59,382 nucleotides of DNA from Planctomycetota bacterium (GTDB lineage Bacteria > Planctomycetota > B15-G4 > JADJEK01). The notes under the pieces were generated by a model. The model had not been told where the DNA came from, did not search any database, and worked only from the letters and a program-made list of their open reading frames with translations. Location of the stretch: the NCBI GenBank assembly GCA_016709145.1, contig JADJEK010000016.1, positions 1 to 59,382 on the forward strand. Reading direction: 5' to 3'. Shown here piece by piece: positions 25,779 through 34,606 of this stretch; position 1 is the first letter of the stretch; every line of letters starts with the position of its first letter. Position numbers and translations under genes: made by a program.

Positions 25779-27011
25779 ATGAACCGCATCCTCTTCACGT
25801 TCGGTGTGTTCGCGCTGACGGCTCCGTTCGCTGCCGCCGCGACGCACAAGGTCCCGCAGACGTTCGCCTCGATCCAGGCCGCGGTCGACGCGGCCGCGGA
25901 CGGCGACACGGTGCTCGTGTCGAAGGGCACGTATCACGAGGCGGTGGCGGTCCAGAACAAGTCGCTCAAGCTCGTCGCGAAGGGCAAGGTCACGATCGAC
26001 GGTCGCGCGAACGGCGCGTGGCTCGGCAACTGCATCGACATCTCCAACGCTGCGGGGTCGGTCATCGACGGGTTCACGTTGAGGCACGCCGGTACCGGTG
26101 ACTTCGGCGGAGCGGCGTTGGCGATCTCGTCGGCGGGCATTCGGGTCGAGGACGTCCGCGTGTTCGCCGCGGCCGCAGCGGGCATCCAGGCGGTCGGCGC
26201 CGACAACGTCTTCCTGCGCTGCACGGTGAACGGCTGCAACGGCGGGATCGACACCATGGGCGCGAACGTGCTCATCGAGAAGTGCAAGGTCACGAACGAC
26301 GGCGCGCGCGGCATCACGGTGAACGGTGCGAACTCGATCGTCCGCAACTGCCAGGTGAAGACGATCGAGGACGGCTACGGCTTGTATCTCCTCGGGCCCG
26401 ACGTCGTCGTCGAGAAGACCACGGTGATCGACGTGTCGGACGACAACGGGATCCTCGTCGGTGGCGCGAACGCTCTGCTGAAGAAGGTCGTCGTCTCGGG
26501 GGTCGGCAACGGTCTCGACGCGATCCTCGTCGATGCCGACCAAGTCGAGATCCGGCAATCGACGGTACGGGATTGCGGAGCGCGCGCGGTCTACGCGACG
26601 GTGAACGCTCAAGGCTGCCGCATCTACGACAGCACGTTCGAGCGTTGCGGCACGAAGCAGGAGCCGACCATCCAATTCGACAAGTACGACGGCTTGGTCA
26701 GCGGCAGCAAGATCCGCGACGGCGATGGCCACGGCGTGCTGCTGAACAACGACTACACGACCGTGATCGGCTCGCGCATCGAGCGTTGCCGACTCGACGG
26801 CATCCACATGAACGCGGCCTGCGTCAGCAATGACATCCTCGACAACGTCATCGTGGCGAATCTCGGCGAAGGGATCGACTTGCGCGACCTCGCCGACGTG
26901 AAGGGCAACGTCGTGAAGGGCAATCGCACCGATTTCGCAGCGACCGTGATGATCCTGAACGTCGACGACGAGAACCAAGTCGGCACGTTCGGCCAGCCGC
27001 AGGTCGACTGA
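25779..27011 (+). CDS. Secreted right-handed beta-helix protein, copy 4
   Basis: A 410-residue paralogue and the last of the array, 65 nt after copy 3. It has the signal peptide NRILFTFGVFALTAPFAAAA, the cap motif ASIQAAVDAAADGDTVLVSK and rungs such as RCTVNGCNGGIDTMG and RCRLDGIHMNAACVS shared with copy 2. It ends QVGTFGQPQVD, close to the tail of copy 2 (SGMPQVD). A long inverted repeat follows 16 bases after the stop and probably ends the transcript. Confidence 0.85.
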   Translation: MNRILFTFGVFALTAPFAAAATHKVPQTFASIQAAVDAAADGDTVLVSKGTYHEAVAVQNKSLKLVAKGKVTIDGRANGAWLGNCIDISNAAGSVIDGFTLRHAGTGDFGGAALAISSAGIRVEDVRVFAAAAAGIQAVGADNVFLRCTVNGCNGGIDTMGANVLIEKCKVTNDGARGITVNGANSIVRNCQVKTIEDGYGLYLLGPDVVVEKTTVIDVSDDNGILVGGANALLKKVVVSGVGNGLDAILVDADQVEIRQSTVRDCGARAVYATVNAQGCRIYDSTFERCGTKQEPTIQFDKYDGLVSGSKIRDGDGHGVLLNNDYTTVIGSRIERCRLDGIHMNAACVSNDILDNVIVANLGEGIDLRDLADVKGNVVKGNRTDFAATVMILNVDDENQVGTFGQPQVD

Positions 27012-27027
27012 CGACCAACCGCCGCCG

Positions 27028-27122
27028 AACATGGGGACAGTCCCCTCATCTGCTCTGTCCCCACTCGTCGGCTTGGCCGACCTGAATGGGGACAGAGCAG
27101 ATGAGGGGACTGTCCCCATGTT
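27028..27122. repeat. 36-nt perfect inverted repeat between convergent genes (REP/terminator-like)
   Basis: Bases 27028-27063 and 27087-27122 are perfect reverse complements. The arms contain TGGGGACAGAGCAGATGAGG and its continuation GGACTGTCCCCA, and the 23-nt loop holds a small second hairpin (GTCGGC-TTG-GCCGAC). Within each arm GGGGACAGTCCCC is itself a short palindrome. It lies between the last beta-helix gene and the sigma-factor gene that converge on it, so bidirectional termination is plausible. The arm sequence looks like a dispersed REP or MITE unit; other copies in the genome would decide. Confidence 0.85.
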
Positions 27123-27138
27123 GCCCATGTTGCGTGCG

Positions 27139-29388
27139 TCAGCGCGCGCGCTCGCGCACGAAGCGCGCTTCGAGGTCGGCGAGCTTGCCGCCCGTCGTCA
27201 GCGTCGCGAACTCGGTGAACGCCGGTTCGCGCTCGGGATGCAGAGCCACCGCGCGCACCGTGATCCCCGGCGGGATCGCTCCGAACGTGAAGCGGCCCTC
27301 GGCATCGCTGCGCTCGTAGCTGAACCAGTACGTGCCTTCGCCGGACGACTCGCGCACGGCCTGGTCGAGCTTCGCGACGCGCTCGTCCGTGATCGGGCCG
27401 CGCCCGGTGATCACGACGACGGCGTCCGCGACCGGCGCGCCGTCGACGTCGCGCACGATGCCGCCGAGCACTCCGCGTGCGTTCGTCGCGACCTCGACGT
27501 CGACGTTCGCGCCATCGCCGACGTCGACCGGTCCCGCGATGCCCGGAGCCGGCGCGGGGATGTCGCCGAAGTACTGGTCGTACGCGATCACCACGTAACG
27601 CCCGGGCTTCAAGCCGGCGAGGTGCGTGACGTCGGTCTCCGGGGGTGAGCCTCCGGCGCAGACTTGCACCGAGTCGCGGAACAGCCGATTCGGCACCACG
27701 TCGAGCGCGATCGCGTCGGCGTCGAGTCCGTCGACCCTGATGGCATCGACGTCGTGGAACGCGCGCATCAGGGGGTTGCCTTCGGCAGTCCGCACGTGCG
27801 CGACGATGGCGCCCGTGTTGCCCTCGGGCGGGGGCGGCTCGAAGCCGAGCACGCCGTCGTCGGGCTGCGTGTCGATCCAGCGCGTCGGCTCCGGCAACGA
27901 GAACGTGCGCTGCGTCGAACCGCCCGAATCGACGACGAAGTCGTATCGATAGCGGTCGTACGTCGTCTCCCCGAGCACTTCGAGTTCGATGCGCATCGGA
28001 CCGAGCCATGAGCCCGCGAGGTTCACGCGACCACCCGCCGTCGTCGTCCCGCCGCCGACATGGATCGCGGTCGAGTAGTCCGCACCGTGCATCGTCGGCA
28101 GCAGCCGCCACAGCATCACGGTCGTCCCGTCGGGCAACGCGCGATCGGGCGCGATCAGCGTCGCGTCGATCGTCCAATCGGCTCTCGCCGTCGGCACGTC
28201 GAGCGTGACGAGCCAAAGATCGAGCGTGCGCTCCTCGCCACCCTTCACTCGGATCGTGCCACCGGAGTGGATCGGCGCGTTTTCGTAGAGGACCGTCAGC
28301 GTGAAGCCCTCGTCGGGTTCGCCGAGCACCTTCACCGCCAAGTCGAACGAACCGTCCGCGCGCACTTCGGCGACGCCGCCCTCGCGCGGCATCTTGCCGT
28401 CACGCACGACCGACGCGGCTTCGACGCGCATGCCGTCGATGGTGCGTCCATCCGCGTGCGCGACGCGCCCGTGCAAGATCGCGGTCGTTGCGACGCGCGC
28501 GCTGCGAGGTGGGCCCACGTTCGGCATCGGCACGGCTCCGGCCTTCTTCGGCGCGGGAGGCACGTTCGGGTCCTGCGCGGGCACGGGAGTACGCAACGGA
28601 TCGGTGGGCGCGGCCGCGGGCTTCGGGTCCTGCGGCGATGTGTCTCCGACGATCGCGATGTCGCGCGTGGGCTCGTCCTTCCACAGCAGCGGCACCAGTA
28701 CGAAGGCCGAGAGCAGCACGCTCGCGGTCACGAACAGCGGCAACAAGGCCAACGTCGAGCCCGCGCTCTTCGCGGACAGCGCGAGCAAGCGATGTTCGAG
28801 TCCGCTCGGCACGGGCGCCGGCGCGAGTCGCGTCGACTCGCGGGCCAGCGACTCGATCGCCGCGTCCGGCAGCGCGAGCACGGCGCCGGCGTTCGCGCGC
28901 AGCCGCTGACGCAGCGTCGCGAGACCGCGTTGGACGCGCTCGTACGCGGTCGGCTCGGAGACGTCGAGCGCGTGCGCGACGTCCTTGAACGTCAGGTCCT
29001 CGCCGAAGCGCAATTCGATCGCGAGGCGGATCTCTCGAGGCAACTCGCGTAGCGCGGCGCGCGCGGCGTCGCGGTGCTCGCGCCATTGCGCGGAGTCGGA
29101 AGGTGAAGTCGTTTCGAGTTCCATGACGGCCGTGGTCTCCCGAGCACGCCGTCGCCGTTCTCCGCGCAGGATCATCAACGCTTGCTTGACCGCGAGCCAC
29201 TTGAGGACGCGCTCGGGGTGATCGGTCGCGAGCAGGCGATCGCCTTGCTCGAGAGCGAGGACGAACGCCTGTTGCGCAGCGTCCGCGGCATCGTCCGCGT
29301 GTTGCGTGACGCGCAACGCGGCGCGATAGACGGCCGCGTGGTGCTCGCGCACCAACTCCTCGAAGCGTGTGGTCGTGGTCGAACTCAT
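27139..29388 (-). CDS. Membrane-tethered ECF sigma factor with extracytoplasmic repeats
   Basis: A 749-residue protein of the same plan as the gene at 155-3322. Sigma region 2 is at about 8-75 (ADDAADAAQQAFVLALEQG), region 4 at about 113-163 (FKDVAHALDVSEPTAYERVQ), a membrane helix at about 213-236 (LLPLFVTASVLLSAFVLVPL) and then a Pro-rich stretch and beta repeats (LGGIVRDVDGAPVADAVVV). I chose the ATG at 29388 rather than an upstream frame start at 29460, which would add 24 residues without family support. It lies 106 nt downstream of the beta-lactamase gene on the same strand and may share its transcript. Confidence 0.83.
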   Translation of the reverse strand: MSSTTTTRFEELVREHHAAVYRAALRVTQHADDAADAAQQAFVLALEQGDRLLATDHPERVLKWLAVKQALMILRGERRRRARETTAVMELETTSPSDSAQWREHRDAARAALRELPREIRLAIELRFGEDLTFKDVAHALDVSEPTAYERVQRGLATLRQRLRANAGAVLALPDAAIESLARESTRLAPAPVPSGLEHRLLALSAKSAGSTLALLPLFVTASVLLSAFVLVPLLWKDEPTRDIAIVGDTSPQDPKPAAAPTDPLRTPVPAQDPNVPPAPKKAGAVPMPNVGPPRSARVATTAILHGRVAHADGRTIDGMRVEAASVVRDGKMPREGGVAEVRADGSFDLAVKVLGEPDEGFTLTVLYENAPIHSGGTIRVKGGEERTLDLWLVTLDVPTARADWTIDATLIAPDRALPDGTTVMLWRLLPTMHGADYSTAIHVGGGTTTAGGRVNLAGSWLGPMRIELEVLGETTYDRYRYDFVVDSGGSTQRTFSLPEPTRWIDTQPDDGVLGFEPPPPEGNTGAIVAHVRTAEGNPLMRAFHDVDAIRVDGLDADAIALDVVPNRLFRDSVQVCAGGSPPETDVTHLAGLKPGRYVVIAYDQYFGDIPAPAPGIAGPVDVGDGANVDVEVATNARGVLGGIVRDVDGAPVADAVVVITGRGPITDERVAKLDQAVRESSGEGTYWFSYERSDAEGRFTFGAIPPGITVRAVALHPEREPAFTEFATLTTGGKLADLEARFVRERAR

Positions 29389-29494
29389 CGAGAGGATCCC
29401 GCGCCGGCGGCGACCGGCAGGTTGTGGTTCACCCGCAGATGCCGCCGGCGCCGGGATCATCGGAGAATTCTCGGCGTCGAGGAAGCGCCGGGGT

Positions 29495-30400
29495 TCATTT
29501 GCCCGTCGCGGGCGGCTTCGGCGGCTCGTGGCCGAGTTCGCGCAGCATGCGCTCCGCGAGTTCGCGGCGGGCTTTCCAGAACACCTCGGTCTCGGGGTCG
29601 TTCTGCAGCAGCAGGATCGCGAAGTAGACCGGCTTGCCGTCGGTCTCGAGCATGCCGACGAACCAACCGATGTCCGGGCCGCTCTTCGGCGACGCCCAGC
29701 CGGTCTTCGCGCGCAGCACCGAGTGGTCGTCGCGCGCGAGCTCCATGATCTCCAGGGTCGCGTCGAGCGTCGTCTTCGACACCGGCAGTTCGCCGTCGTG
29801 CATGCGGCGCAGGAAGTCGACTTGCTGGTTCGGCGAGATCGTGAGGCCGCCGTTCAGCCAGAACTCGTCGAAGCGCCCGCCGGCCGACTCGCTGCCGTAA
29901 TGGAAATCGACCAGCGACTGCAGCAGCGCCTCCTCGCCGACGCGGCGCGCCATCTCTTGATAGAACCAGACCGCCGACGCCGCGAACGCGGTGCGCATCG
30001 AGTGGTCCTTGTTCCACGATTCGATCATGCGGTTCACGCCGTCCCACGGCAGCACGACGTCGACGTCCTTCACCGCGCCGCGCTCGAGCGCGAGCAACGA
30101 CAGCGGGATCTTGAACGTCGACGCCGGCGAGAAGCCCTCGTCGCAGCGCTTCGTGTTCACGTGCGTCAGCGTGTCGGTCGCGGGATCGAGCAGCGCGAAC
30201 GCGCCGTCGAAGCCGGCCTTCTCGAGGATCGGGAACAAGTCGTCGCGCACGACGACGGTTGGCGCGCGTCGTGTCGTCGACGTTCTCGCCGAGGCGTCGG
30301 AGCTCGCGCGCAAGTCATCGCCTTGCGCGGGCGGGTCGCTGGCGCAGGCCAGCGCGAGCGGCACGAACAACAGCGGGGCCAGGAACAACGTTCGGGACAT
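29495..30400 (-). CDS. Class D (OXA-type) beta-lactamase, lipoprotein
   Basis: A 301-residue serine beta-lactamase. AAGGAG sits 6 nt before the ATG at 30400. The signal ends in a lipobox (LALA-C19), so it is probably membrane-anchored on the periplasmic side. Class D motifs occur in order: S94-T-F-K97, S142-A-V144, the Y168-G-S170 form of YGN, W181 in FWLN and K232-T-G234-W. The surrounding text EEALLQSLVDFHYGS and ISPNQQVDFL matches OXA enzymes well. Ser in place of Asn in YGN is the only deviation. It is flanked by two membrane-tethered sigma-factor genes on the same strand, which may control it. The class D penicillin sensors (BlaR-like) are excluded because no sensor membrane part is present. 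Confidence 0.85.
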   Translation of the reverse strand: MSRTLFLAPLLFVPLALACASDPPAQGDDLRASSDASARTSTTRRAPTVVVRDDLFPILEKAGFDGAFALLDPATDTLTHVNTKRCDEGFSPASTFKIPLSLLALERGAVKDVDVVLPWDGVNRMIESWNKDHSMRTAFAASAVWFYQEMARRVGEEALLQSLVDFHYGSESAGGRFDEFWLNGGLTISPNQQVDFLRRMHDGELPVSKTTLDATLEIMELARDDHSVLRAKTGWASPKSGPDIGWFVGMLETDGKPVYFAILLLQNDPETEVFWKARRELAERMLRELGHEPPKPPATGK

Positions 30401-30460
30401 GGAATCTCCTTCGTCCGCCATCGTGGCGGGGCAGCGGTGTGGGATGAAGCGCGAAGTTCG

Positions 30461-32017
30461 TCAGTCCGGCGTGATCGCGGGCGCGGTCCACTCGAACGTG
30501 TGGACGCCATCGGACTCGATCGAAATGTCGTGGACGAGTGTGGCGCCGCCGTGGCGCAGCTCCACGCGTTTGTGCCCGAGCCAGCGCCCGTCCAGCAGGA
30601 TGCGCCCGTTCCGGTCGGTGCGGCCGCCGTCGTCGCGGGCGATCGCGGTCGAGCCGTTCAGCTCGAGGTGTCGGCGCGCCAGCGTGACGATCGCGTCGGC
30701 GACGGGATTGCCGCCCGCGTCCCTCACCGTGAGATCGACGGTGAACGCGCCGGCCGTCGTATCGACCGGGACGCCGGCGACGAGCGTGCCGAGGGCGACG
30801 GATGCGCCGGGTTCGAGTTCGAGGGGGCGCAGCACGATCGTCGCATTGGCGAAGCGCACGCGCAGCGTCAGCGCGGTCGCCGCGGGGACGTCGTCGAGGA
30901 CGAAGTCGCCGGACGCGTCCGTGGACGTGCGTGCGACGGAAAGCGCGAGGTCGACGCCGGGAACCGCGGCCTCGAGTTCGACGAGCGCGTCGCGCAGACG
31001 TTGCCCGCGATCGTCGAGCACGCGGCCGATCAGACGGGCCGGCAGCGCCGTGACGCTCGGCGGCGCGAACGGCGGCAGCGAGCCGCCGGCGTCCAGATAC
31101 GCGGACAGCGGCACGCGGCGAGCGAGCTCGGCGAGGTCGGTGGGGAACTCGGAGGCAAGGGAGTCGATCGAGCGCGAGGGCGTGGAGCTCGGGCGCTGCG
31201 CGTCGAGGGTTGGGGCGAGGGCGGACTCGAGCGAGGAAGAGCTCGACGCTCCGCGATCCAACGCCACGACACCGAGCACGAGCCCGCCGGCCACGCCGCT
31301 CGCGAGTCCGAAGCGGCGCAGCCAGGCCACGAGGCGCTCGAACACGGAGTGACCGCCCCGAACGAACAGGGTCTCGCCGATCGATCCTCGCAGCCATCGC
31401 GTCAGTGCGGCGAAACCACCGAAGCCGCCGAGCGCATCGGATCGGGAGCCCAAGCGCGACCGCAGCGCATCCAATCCGCGCCGCACGCGCGCATGCGCCG
31501 TGGCATCGCTGATCGAGAGAGCCCGCGCGATGTCCTGGTACGTCCGCCCTTGCACGAAGCGCAGCCGCAGCGCGTCCTGGAGCTCGAGCGGCAATCGCGC
31601 CAGCTCCAGCCGCACGCGGTTCAATTCGTCGGCGCGCTCCGCGCTCGACTCCCAAGGACCGACGACGTCCACCGGGTGCGGGTGGCTCGCCTCGTCCGCC
31701 GGGTTCGTGTGGGCAGCCTGCGCCGCGTCGATGCGCCGCCGTGCGCGCAACTCCATGCAGGCGTGGCGCGTCGCCAGCCAGCGCAACACGCGCCCGGGCT
31801 CGCGAGCCGCCAGCACGCGGGGCCCTTGTCGCAGAGCGTGGAGCAGGGCCTCTTGCACCGCGTCCTCGGCCAGCTCGCGCCGACCGGTCACGCGTCGCGC
31901 GGCGCGCAGCACGGAAGCCTGCTCCGCGACCACCAACCGCACGAACGAAGCCACGAATCCGCCATCGACCACGACCGCCACCTCCGACTCTCCTGATGCA
32001 ACGAACTCCCCGACCAT
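30461..32017 (-). CDS. Membrane-tethered ECF sigma factor with carboxypeptidase-regulatory-like domains
   Basis: A 518-residue protein, the third complete fusion of this kind in the window. Region 2 spans about 25-90 (RELAEDAVQEALLHALRQG), region 4 about 140-190 (RTYQDIARALSISDATAHAR) and a hydrophobic helix about 236-253 (GLASGVAGGLVLGVVAL). A Ser-rich linker and two or three CarboxypepD_reg-like beta domains follow (ARLIGRVLDDRGQRLRDALV). I prefer the ATG at 32017 because AAAGG lies 8 nt upstream; an in-frame ATG at 32032 is possible. Its stop is 60 nt before the beta-lactamase start, so it may be the first gene of a sigma-bla-sigma transcript. Confidence 0.82.
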   Translation of the reverse strand: MVGEFVASGESEVAVVVDGGFVASFVRLVVAEQASVLRAARRVTGRRELAEDAVQEALLHALRQGPRVLAAREPGRVLRWLATRHACMELRARRRIDAAQAAHTNPADEASHPHPVDVVGPWESSAERADELNRVRLELARLPLELQDALRLRFVQGRTYQDIARALSISDATAHARVRRGLDALRSRLGSRSDALGGFGGFAALTRWLRGSIGETLFVRGGHSVFERLVAWLRRFGLASGVAGGLVLGVVALDRGASSSSSLESALAPTLDAQRPSSTPSRSIDSLASEFPTDLAELARRVPLSAYLDAGGSLPPFAPPSVTALPARLIGRVLDDRGQRLRDALVELEAAVPGVDLALSVARTSTDASGDFVLDDVPAATALTLRVRFANATIVLRPLELEPGASVALGTLVAGVPVDTTAGAFTVDLTVRDAGGNPVADAIVTLARRHLELNGSTAIARDDGGRTDRNGRILLDGRWLGHKRVELRHGGATLVHDISIESDGVHTFEWTAPAITPD

Positions 32018-32104
32018 TCGGAAGCCTTTCATCCAATTTCAAAGGCCGGGTTGCGAATGAGCCGGGGCAGGCCTAACATGCCCGCTCGCTTCGAGACAGA
32101 ACAT

Positions 32105-32180
32105 CGCGGGGTGGAGCAGCTGGCAGCTCGTCGGGCTCATAACCCGGAGGTCGCAGGTTCGAATCCTGTCCCCGCTACCA
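32105..32180 (+). tRNA. tRNA-Met (initiator, anticodon CAT)
   Basis: A 76-nt cloverleaf with encoded CCA. The anticodon CAT is at 32138-32140 and the stem above it has three consecutive G-C pairs (GGG/CCC), an initiator mark. The acceptor starts CGCGGGG and ends CCCCGCT, so position 1 does not pair with position 72, another initiator mark. The T-loop GGTTCGAATCC is intact. The genes after it have lower GC and unknown functions, so its 3' end is a candidate integration point. Confidence 0.97.
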
Positions 32181-32188
32181 GACGAACG

Positions 32189-32225
32189 AAAGCCGTACAG
32201 TGCGCGATGCGCTGTACGGCTTTTT
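32189..32225 (+). terminator. Rho-independent terminator of the tRNA
   Basis: The stem AAAGCCGTACAG (32189-32200) pairs with CTGTACGGCTTT (32212-32223) around an 11-nt loop and runs into a T tract (32221-32225). It begins 8 nt after the tRNA CCA end. Confidence 0.92.
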
Positions 32226-32259
32226 CAGTTCGGGGGTTACGACGGTCCAGATCTGCATC

Positions 32260-33378
32260 TCAATTCACCAACGTCGGTGGTTCTGTGGGGTCAGGCACAT
32301 GCAAAGTGGCGGCGTACGACTCAGAGTCTGCTTGCTTCCGGCAACGCGGGCAGTAGAGATGCCCGTTGAAGAACAAGCTTCGGAGCGCGATGCGCGAGTC
32401 TCGCGCAGGTCGATCGCAATGTGGGCAATTGACCTTTATCGCTCCAAGAGTGGAAGCCGCAGACCGCATCTCCCCGGATAGTTGGCGTGCTCGTTCCAGA
32501 TCGTATGCCCACGCGAAGAACCCGAGCGTCGAGCGTGCTCTGAACTCTGCCAACCCCGGTGCGATCTCTCCGAAGGCAATTGCTGCGAGGGGCTCGCAGA
32601 TATCAACAGCGTATCTCAACAGAATCGGCAATGTCGAATAGAGATGACGCCACTGAGAAGCCCATGAAGTTTCGTTCGAGAAGATGAAGTTCACGTTCTG
32701 CGGTTCGGTGAGCAGTGCCGGCTTTGTCGTTACGAGGTGGATCGCCTTTTGAGAAAGGTGGTCGAAGCTGAAATGCTTGTCCTTGTCATATCGCAGGTCA
32801 TGAATCATCTGAGGATCATGGAGCGCGGGTGCCGCGGTCTTTGCTAGGGCTCGGCGGATTAGAGGGACTGAGTACGCCTCACTTTGTCGCGCATTCGATT
32901 CGCGGGCGCTGGCGGGTCGCTCAAGAAACGTTGTGACAAACTCGTCCGAATCGGCAAGTAGCCATTCGAGCTGCCGAAGATTGTCCTGAAAAGGCTTGCG
33001 GAGGAGTGCGTAGGCAACCGTGAGCTTGTTTCGTCGTGAACAGCTAAGTGCTTCGAATACGAAATGGCAAAAGTCAGTCGCGAGGGCCGGAAACATCTCC
33101 TTGAAGGCCATTTCGCGCACGACGTCTTGGTACCCGTTGGACTCAAGCCAGGTCCATAGATCGACACCTCCTAGATGTGCAGTCTGACTTGCATGCTCAG
33201 CGCTTCGCGGGCGAAATGCCACCCTTACTAGTTGAGAAGCATGAGCATGCTTGAGGATCCGTACGACGCGATCGTGGAGATACAGCGCATACTGATGCGA
33301 GAGTCTCACCTCGGCTGGGAGAAAGTTTTTCTCGGTTCGTCGTTCTGCGGGCACGTGGCGATCCCATTGGAAGGTCAA
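32260..33378 (-). CDS. Unknown protein with C-terminal zinc ribbon
   Basis: A 372-residue protein I do not recognise. The N-terminal 300 residues look mostly helical (for example KDKHFSFDHLSQKAIHLVTT and SQWRHLYSTLPILLRYAVD). The C-terminus has a four-cysteine zinc ribbon: C318-PH-C321 and C343-PR-C346. The start is TTG at 33378, the only one giving the full frame, with GGAG upstream; a later ATG would remove about 90 residues. It is 73 nt downstream of the PD-(D/E)XK-RAMA gene on the same strand and may belong to that operon. Base composition is lower in GC than the chromosome to the left, consistent with transfer. Confidence 0.65.
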   Translation of the reverse strand: MTFQWDRHVPAERRTEKNFLPAEVRLSHQYALYLHDRVVRILKHAHASQLVRVAFRPRSAEHASQTAHLGGVDLWTWLESNGYQDVVREMAFKEMFPALATDFCHFVFEALSCSRRNKLTVAYALLRKPFQDNLRQLEWLLADSDEFVTTFLERPASARESNARQSEAYSVPLIRRALAKTAAPALHDPQMIHDLRYDKDKHFSFDHLSQKAIHLVTTKPALLTEPQNVNFIFSNETSWASQWRHLYSTLPILLRYAVDICEPLAAIAFGEIAPGLAEFRARSTLGFFAWAYDLERARQLSGEMRSAASTLGAIKVNCPHCDRPARDSRIALRSLFFNGHLYCPRCRKQADSESYAATLHVPDPTEPPTLVN

Positions 33379-33451
33379 CGAGGAGTCTCCCTCAAGCGTT
33401 GCTATGGAGGCACGGCACGAGGTCTGTCAGGCAGATCACGTATTGCTCGAC

Positions 33452-34591
33452 CTACGGCTTCGGACGCAATCGCTTTGCCGACGAACTTCCTTCGATCTGA
33501 CCAGCTCCGATTCCGCGTCGCTTGAGATAGCGCTCCCGCAGCGCGTGGATCGGCCTCTCCGCCTGATCCGAGTCGACGAACCGCCAGAAGCTCCACCCGT
33601 CAGTCGCAACTGAGTCGCTCGCTGGATCGACGCCGCGCACGCGGGCGATCGCGATCCCGCCGGCAGTCGACAGGCTCTGCGTGCGCTGCCCATCGACAAT
33701 GACGGAGCCATCCGCATCCACGCGCGCCCGGACATCCACGCCCTTGAACCTCCGCCGTAGCTCGAGCGGGGCGCTGAGAATCCCTGCGGCGATGAGGTCC
33801 GACAATGTGACGCCCGCGCGCGGTTTACTGGCCGAACTCTTCGCAAGGCGGATCGTGGGCGTTGAGTCTCGGTGCGCCGCACGATCCGCGACTCTCGATC
33901 CCTGCTTCACATTCGGCAAGGGTCGCGTATCCACAGGGAATGTCACGGCAATGCGCGCACGCACGAGCGATGCGCGGACATCCTTCTCCGTGAGGCCCGA
34001 CGATCCGCGCACGACCAACTTCAGCAACTCAGTGTCAGCGTCGGCGACGAGTTCTTCGATGCTGCGCTGCACCCGCCGATCGATGAACTGAACCCGCCAC
34101 AGCGTCTGCAGCAGCGGCTCGCCCATGCCATCGCGGGCGAGCAGGCGCAGCGTGTCCTCGGTGATCGCCGCTGAATCGCTGATCCGGAACTCGCGGAAGA
34201 GCTTGTCCTCGACCGCGACCGCGGCGTGCGCGTTGTAAAGGCGCCACTTGTCGCCGTCGGTGAGCGCGATCCACTCGACGCCGGCGACGGCGGCATACCC
34301 CATGATCTGGTTCGCCCACTTGCGGTCGTCGAGGTTCTCCCCGAGCGCCTTCGCTTCGATGAAGAGCCGCGGCCTTCGCGCGAGGATCAGCGCGTAGTCG
34401 ACCGGCTTGTCCGTGCTCTTCATCTTGTATTCGCGCTGCACCTCGTCGGTCTCCTCGGTGTTCCAGCCGAGCGCGCGCAGGATCGGGTCGATAAGCGAGG
34501 CCTTCGTGTTCTCCTCGTTGATCCGACGAGAGGACTGGAAACGGGCGACCCGCGAGCGGACGCCGGCGATGGCCTTGGTGAGGTCGGACAT
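33452..34591 (-). CDS. PD-(D/E)XK nuclease (type I HsdR N-terminal-like) with RAMA domain
   Basis: A 379-residue protein. Residues about 20-140 match the HSDR_N-type restriction nuclease fold: INEENTKASLIDPILRALGW, then D65 in KPVDYALIL and the E79-A-K81 of RLFIEAKALG. Residues about 265-350 look like a RAMA domain (restriction-enzyme and adenine-methylase associated): VTLSDLIAAGILSAPLEL, DGSVIVDGQ and DGWSFWRFV. No helicase or methylase is attached, so it is a stand-alone nuclease. RAMA domains are proposed to recognise modified DNA, which would suit a defence protein acting on modified phage DNA. It begins 15 nt after the small membrane-protein gene and is probably translated with it. Confidence 0.72.
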   Translation of the reverse strand: MSDLTKAIAGVRSRVARFQSSRRINEENTKASLIDPILRALGWNTEETDEVQREYKMKSTDKPVDYALILARRPRLFIEAKALGENLDDRKWANQIMGYAAVAGVEWIALTDGDKWRLYNAHAAVAVEDKLFREFRISDSAAITEDTLRLLARDGMGEPLLQTLWRVQFIDRRVQRSIEELVADADTELLKLVVRGSSGLTEKDVRASLVRARIAVTFPVDTRPLPNVKQGSRVADRAAHRDSTPTIRLAKSSASKPRAGVTLSDLIAAGILSAPLELRRRFKGVDVRARVDADGSVIVDGQRTQSLSTAGGIAIARVRGVDPASDSVATDGWSFWRFVDSDQAERPIHALRERYLKRRGIGAGQIEGSSSAKRLRPKP

Positions 34592-34606
34592 TGGTGGGTT
34601 CCCCTT

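Noticed and set aside
32105..32180. tRNA as a selenocysteine tRNA
   Set aside because: The anticodon is CAT, not TCA, and the arm lengths are those of an initiator tRNA.
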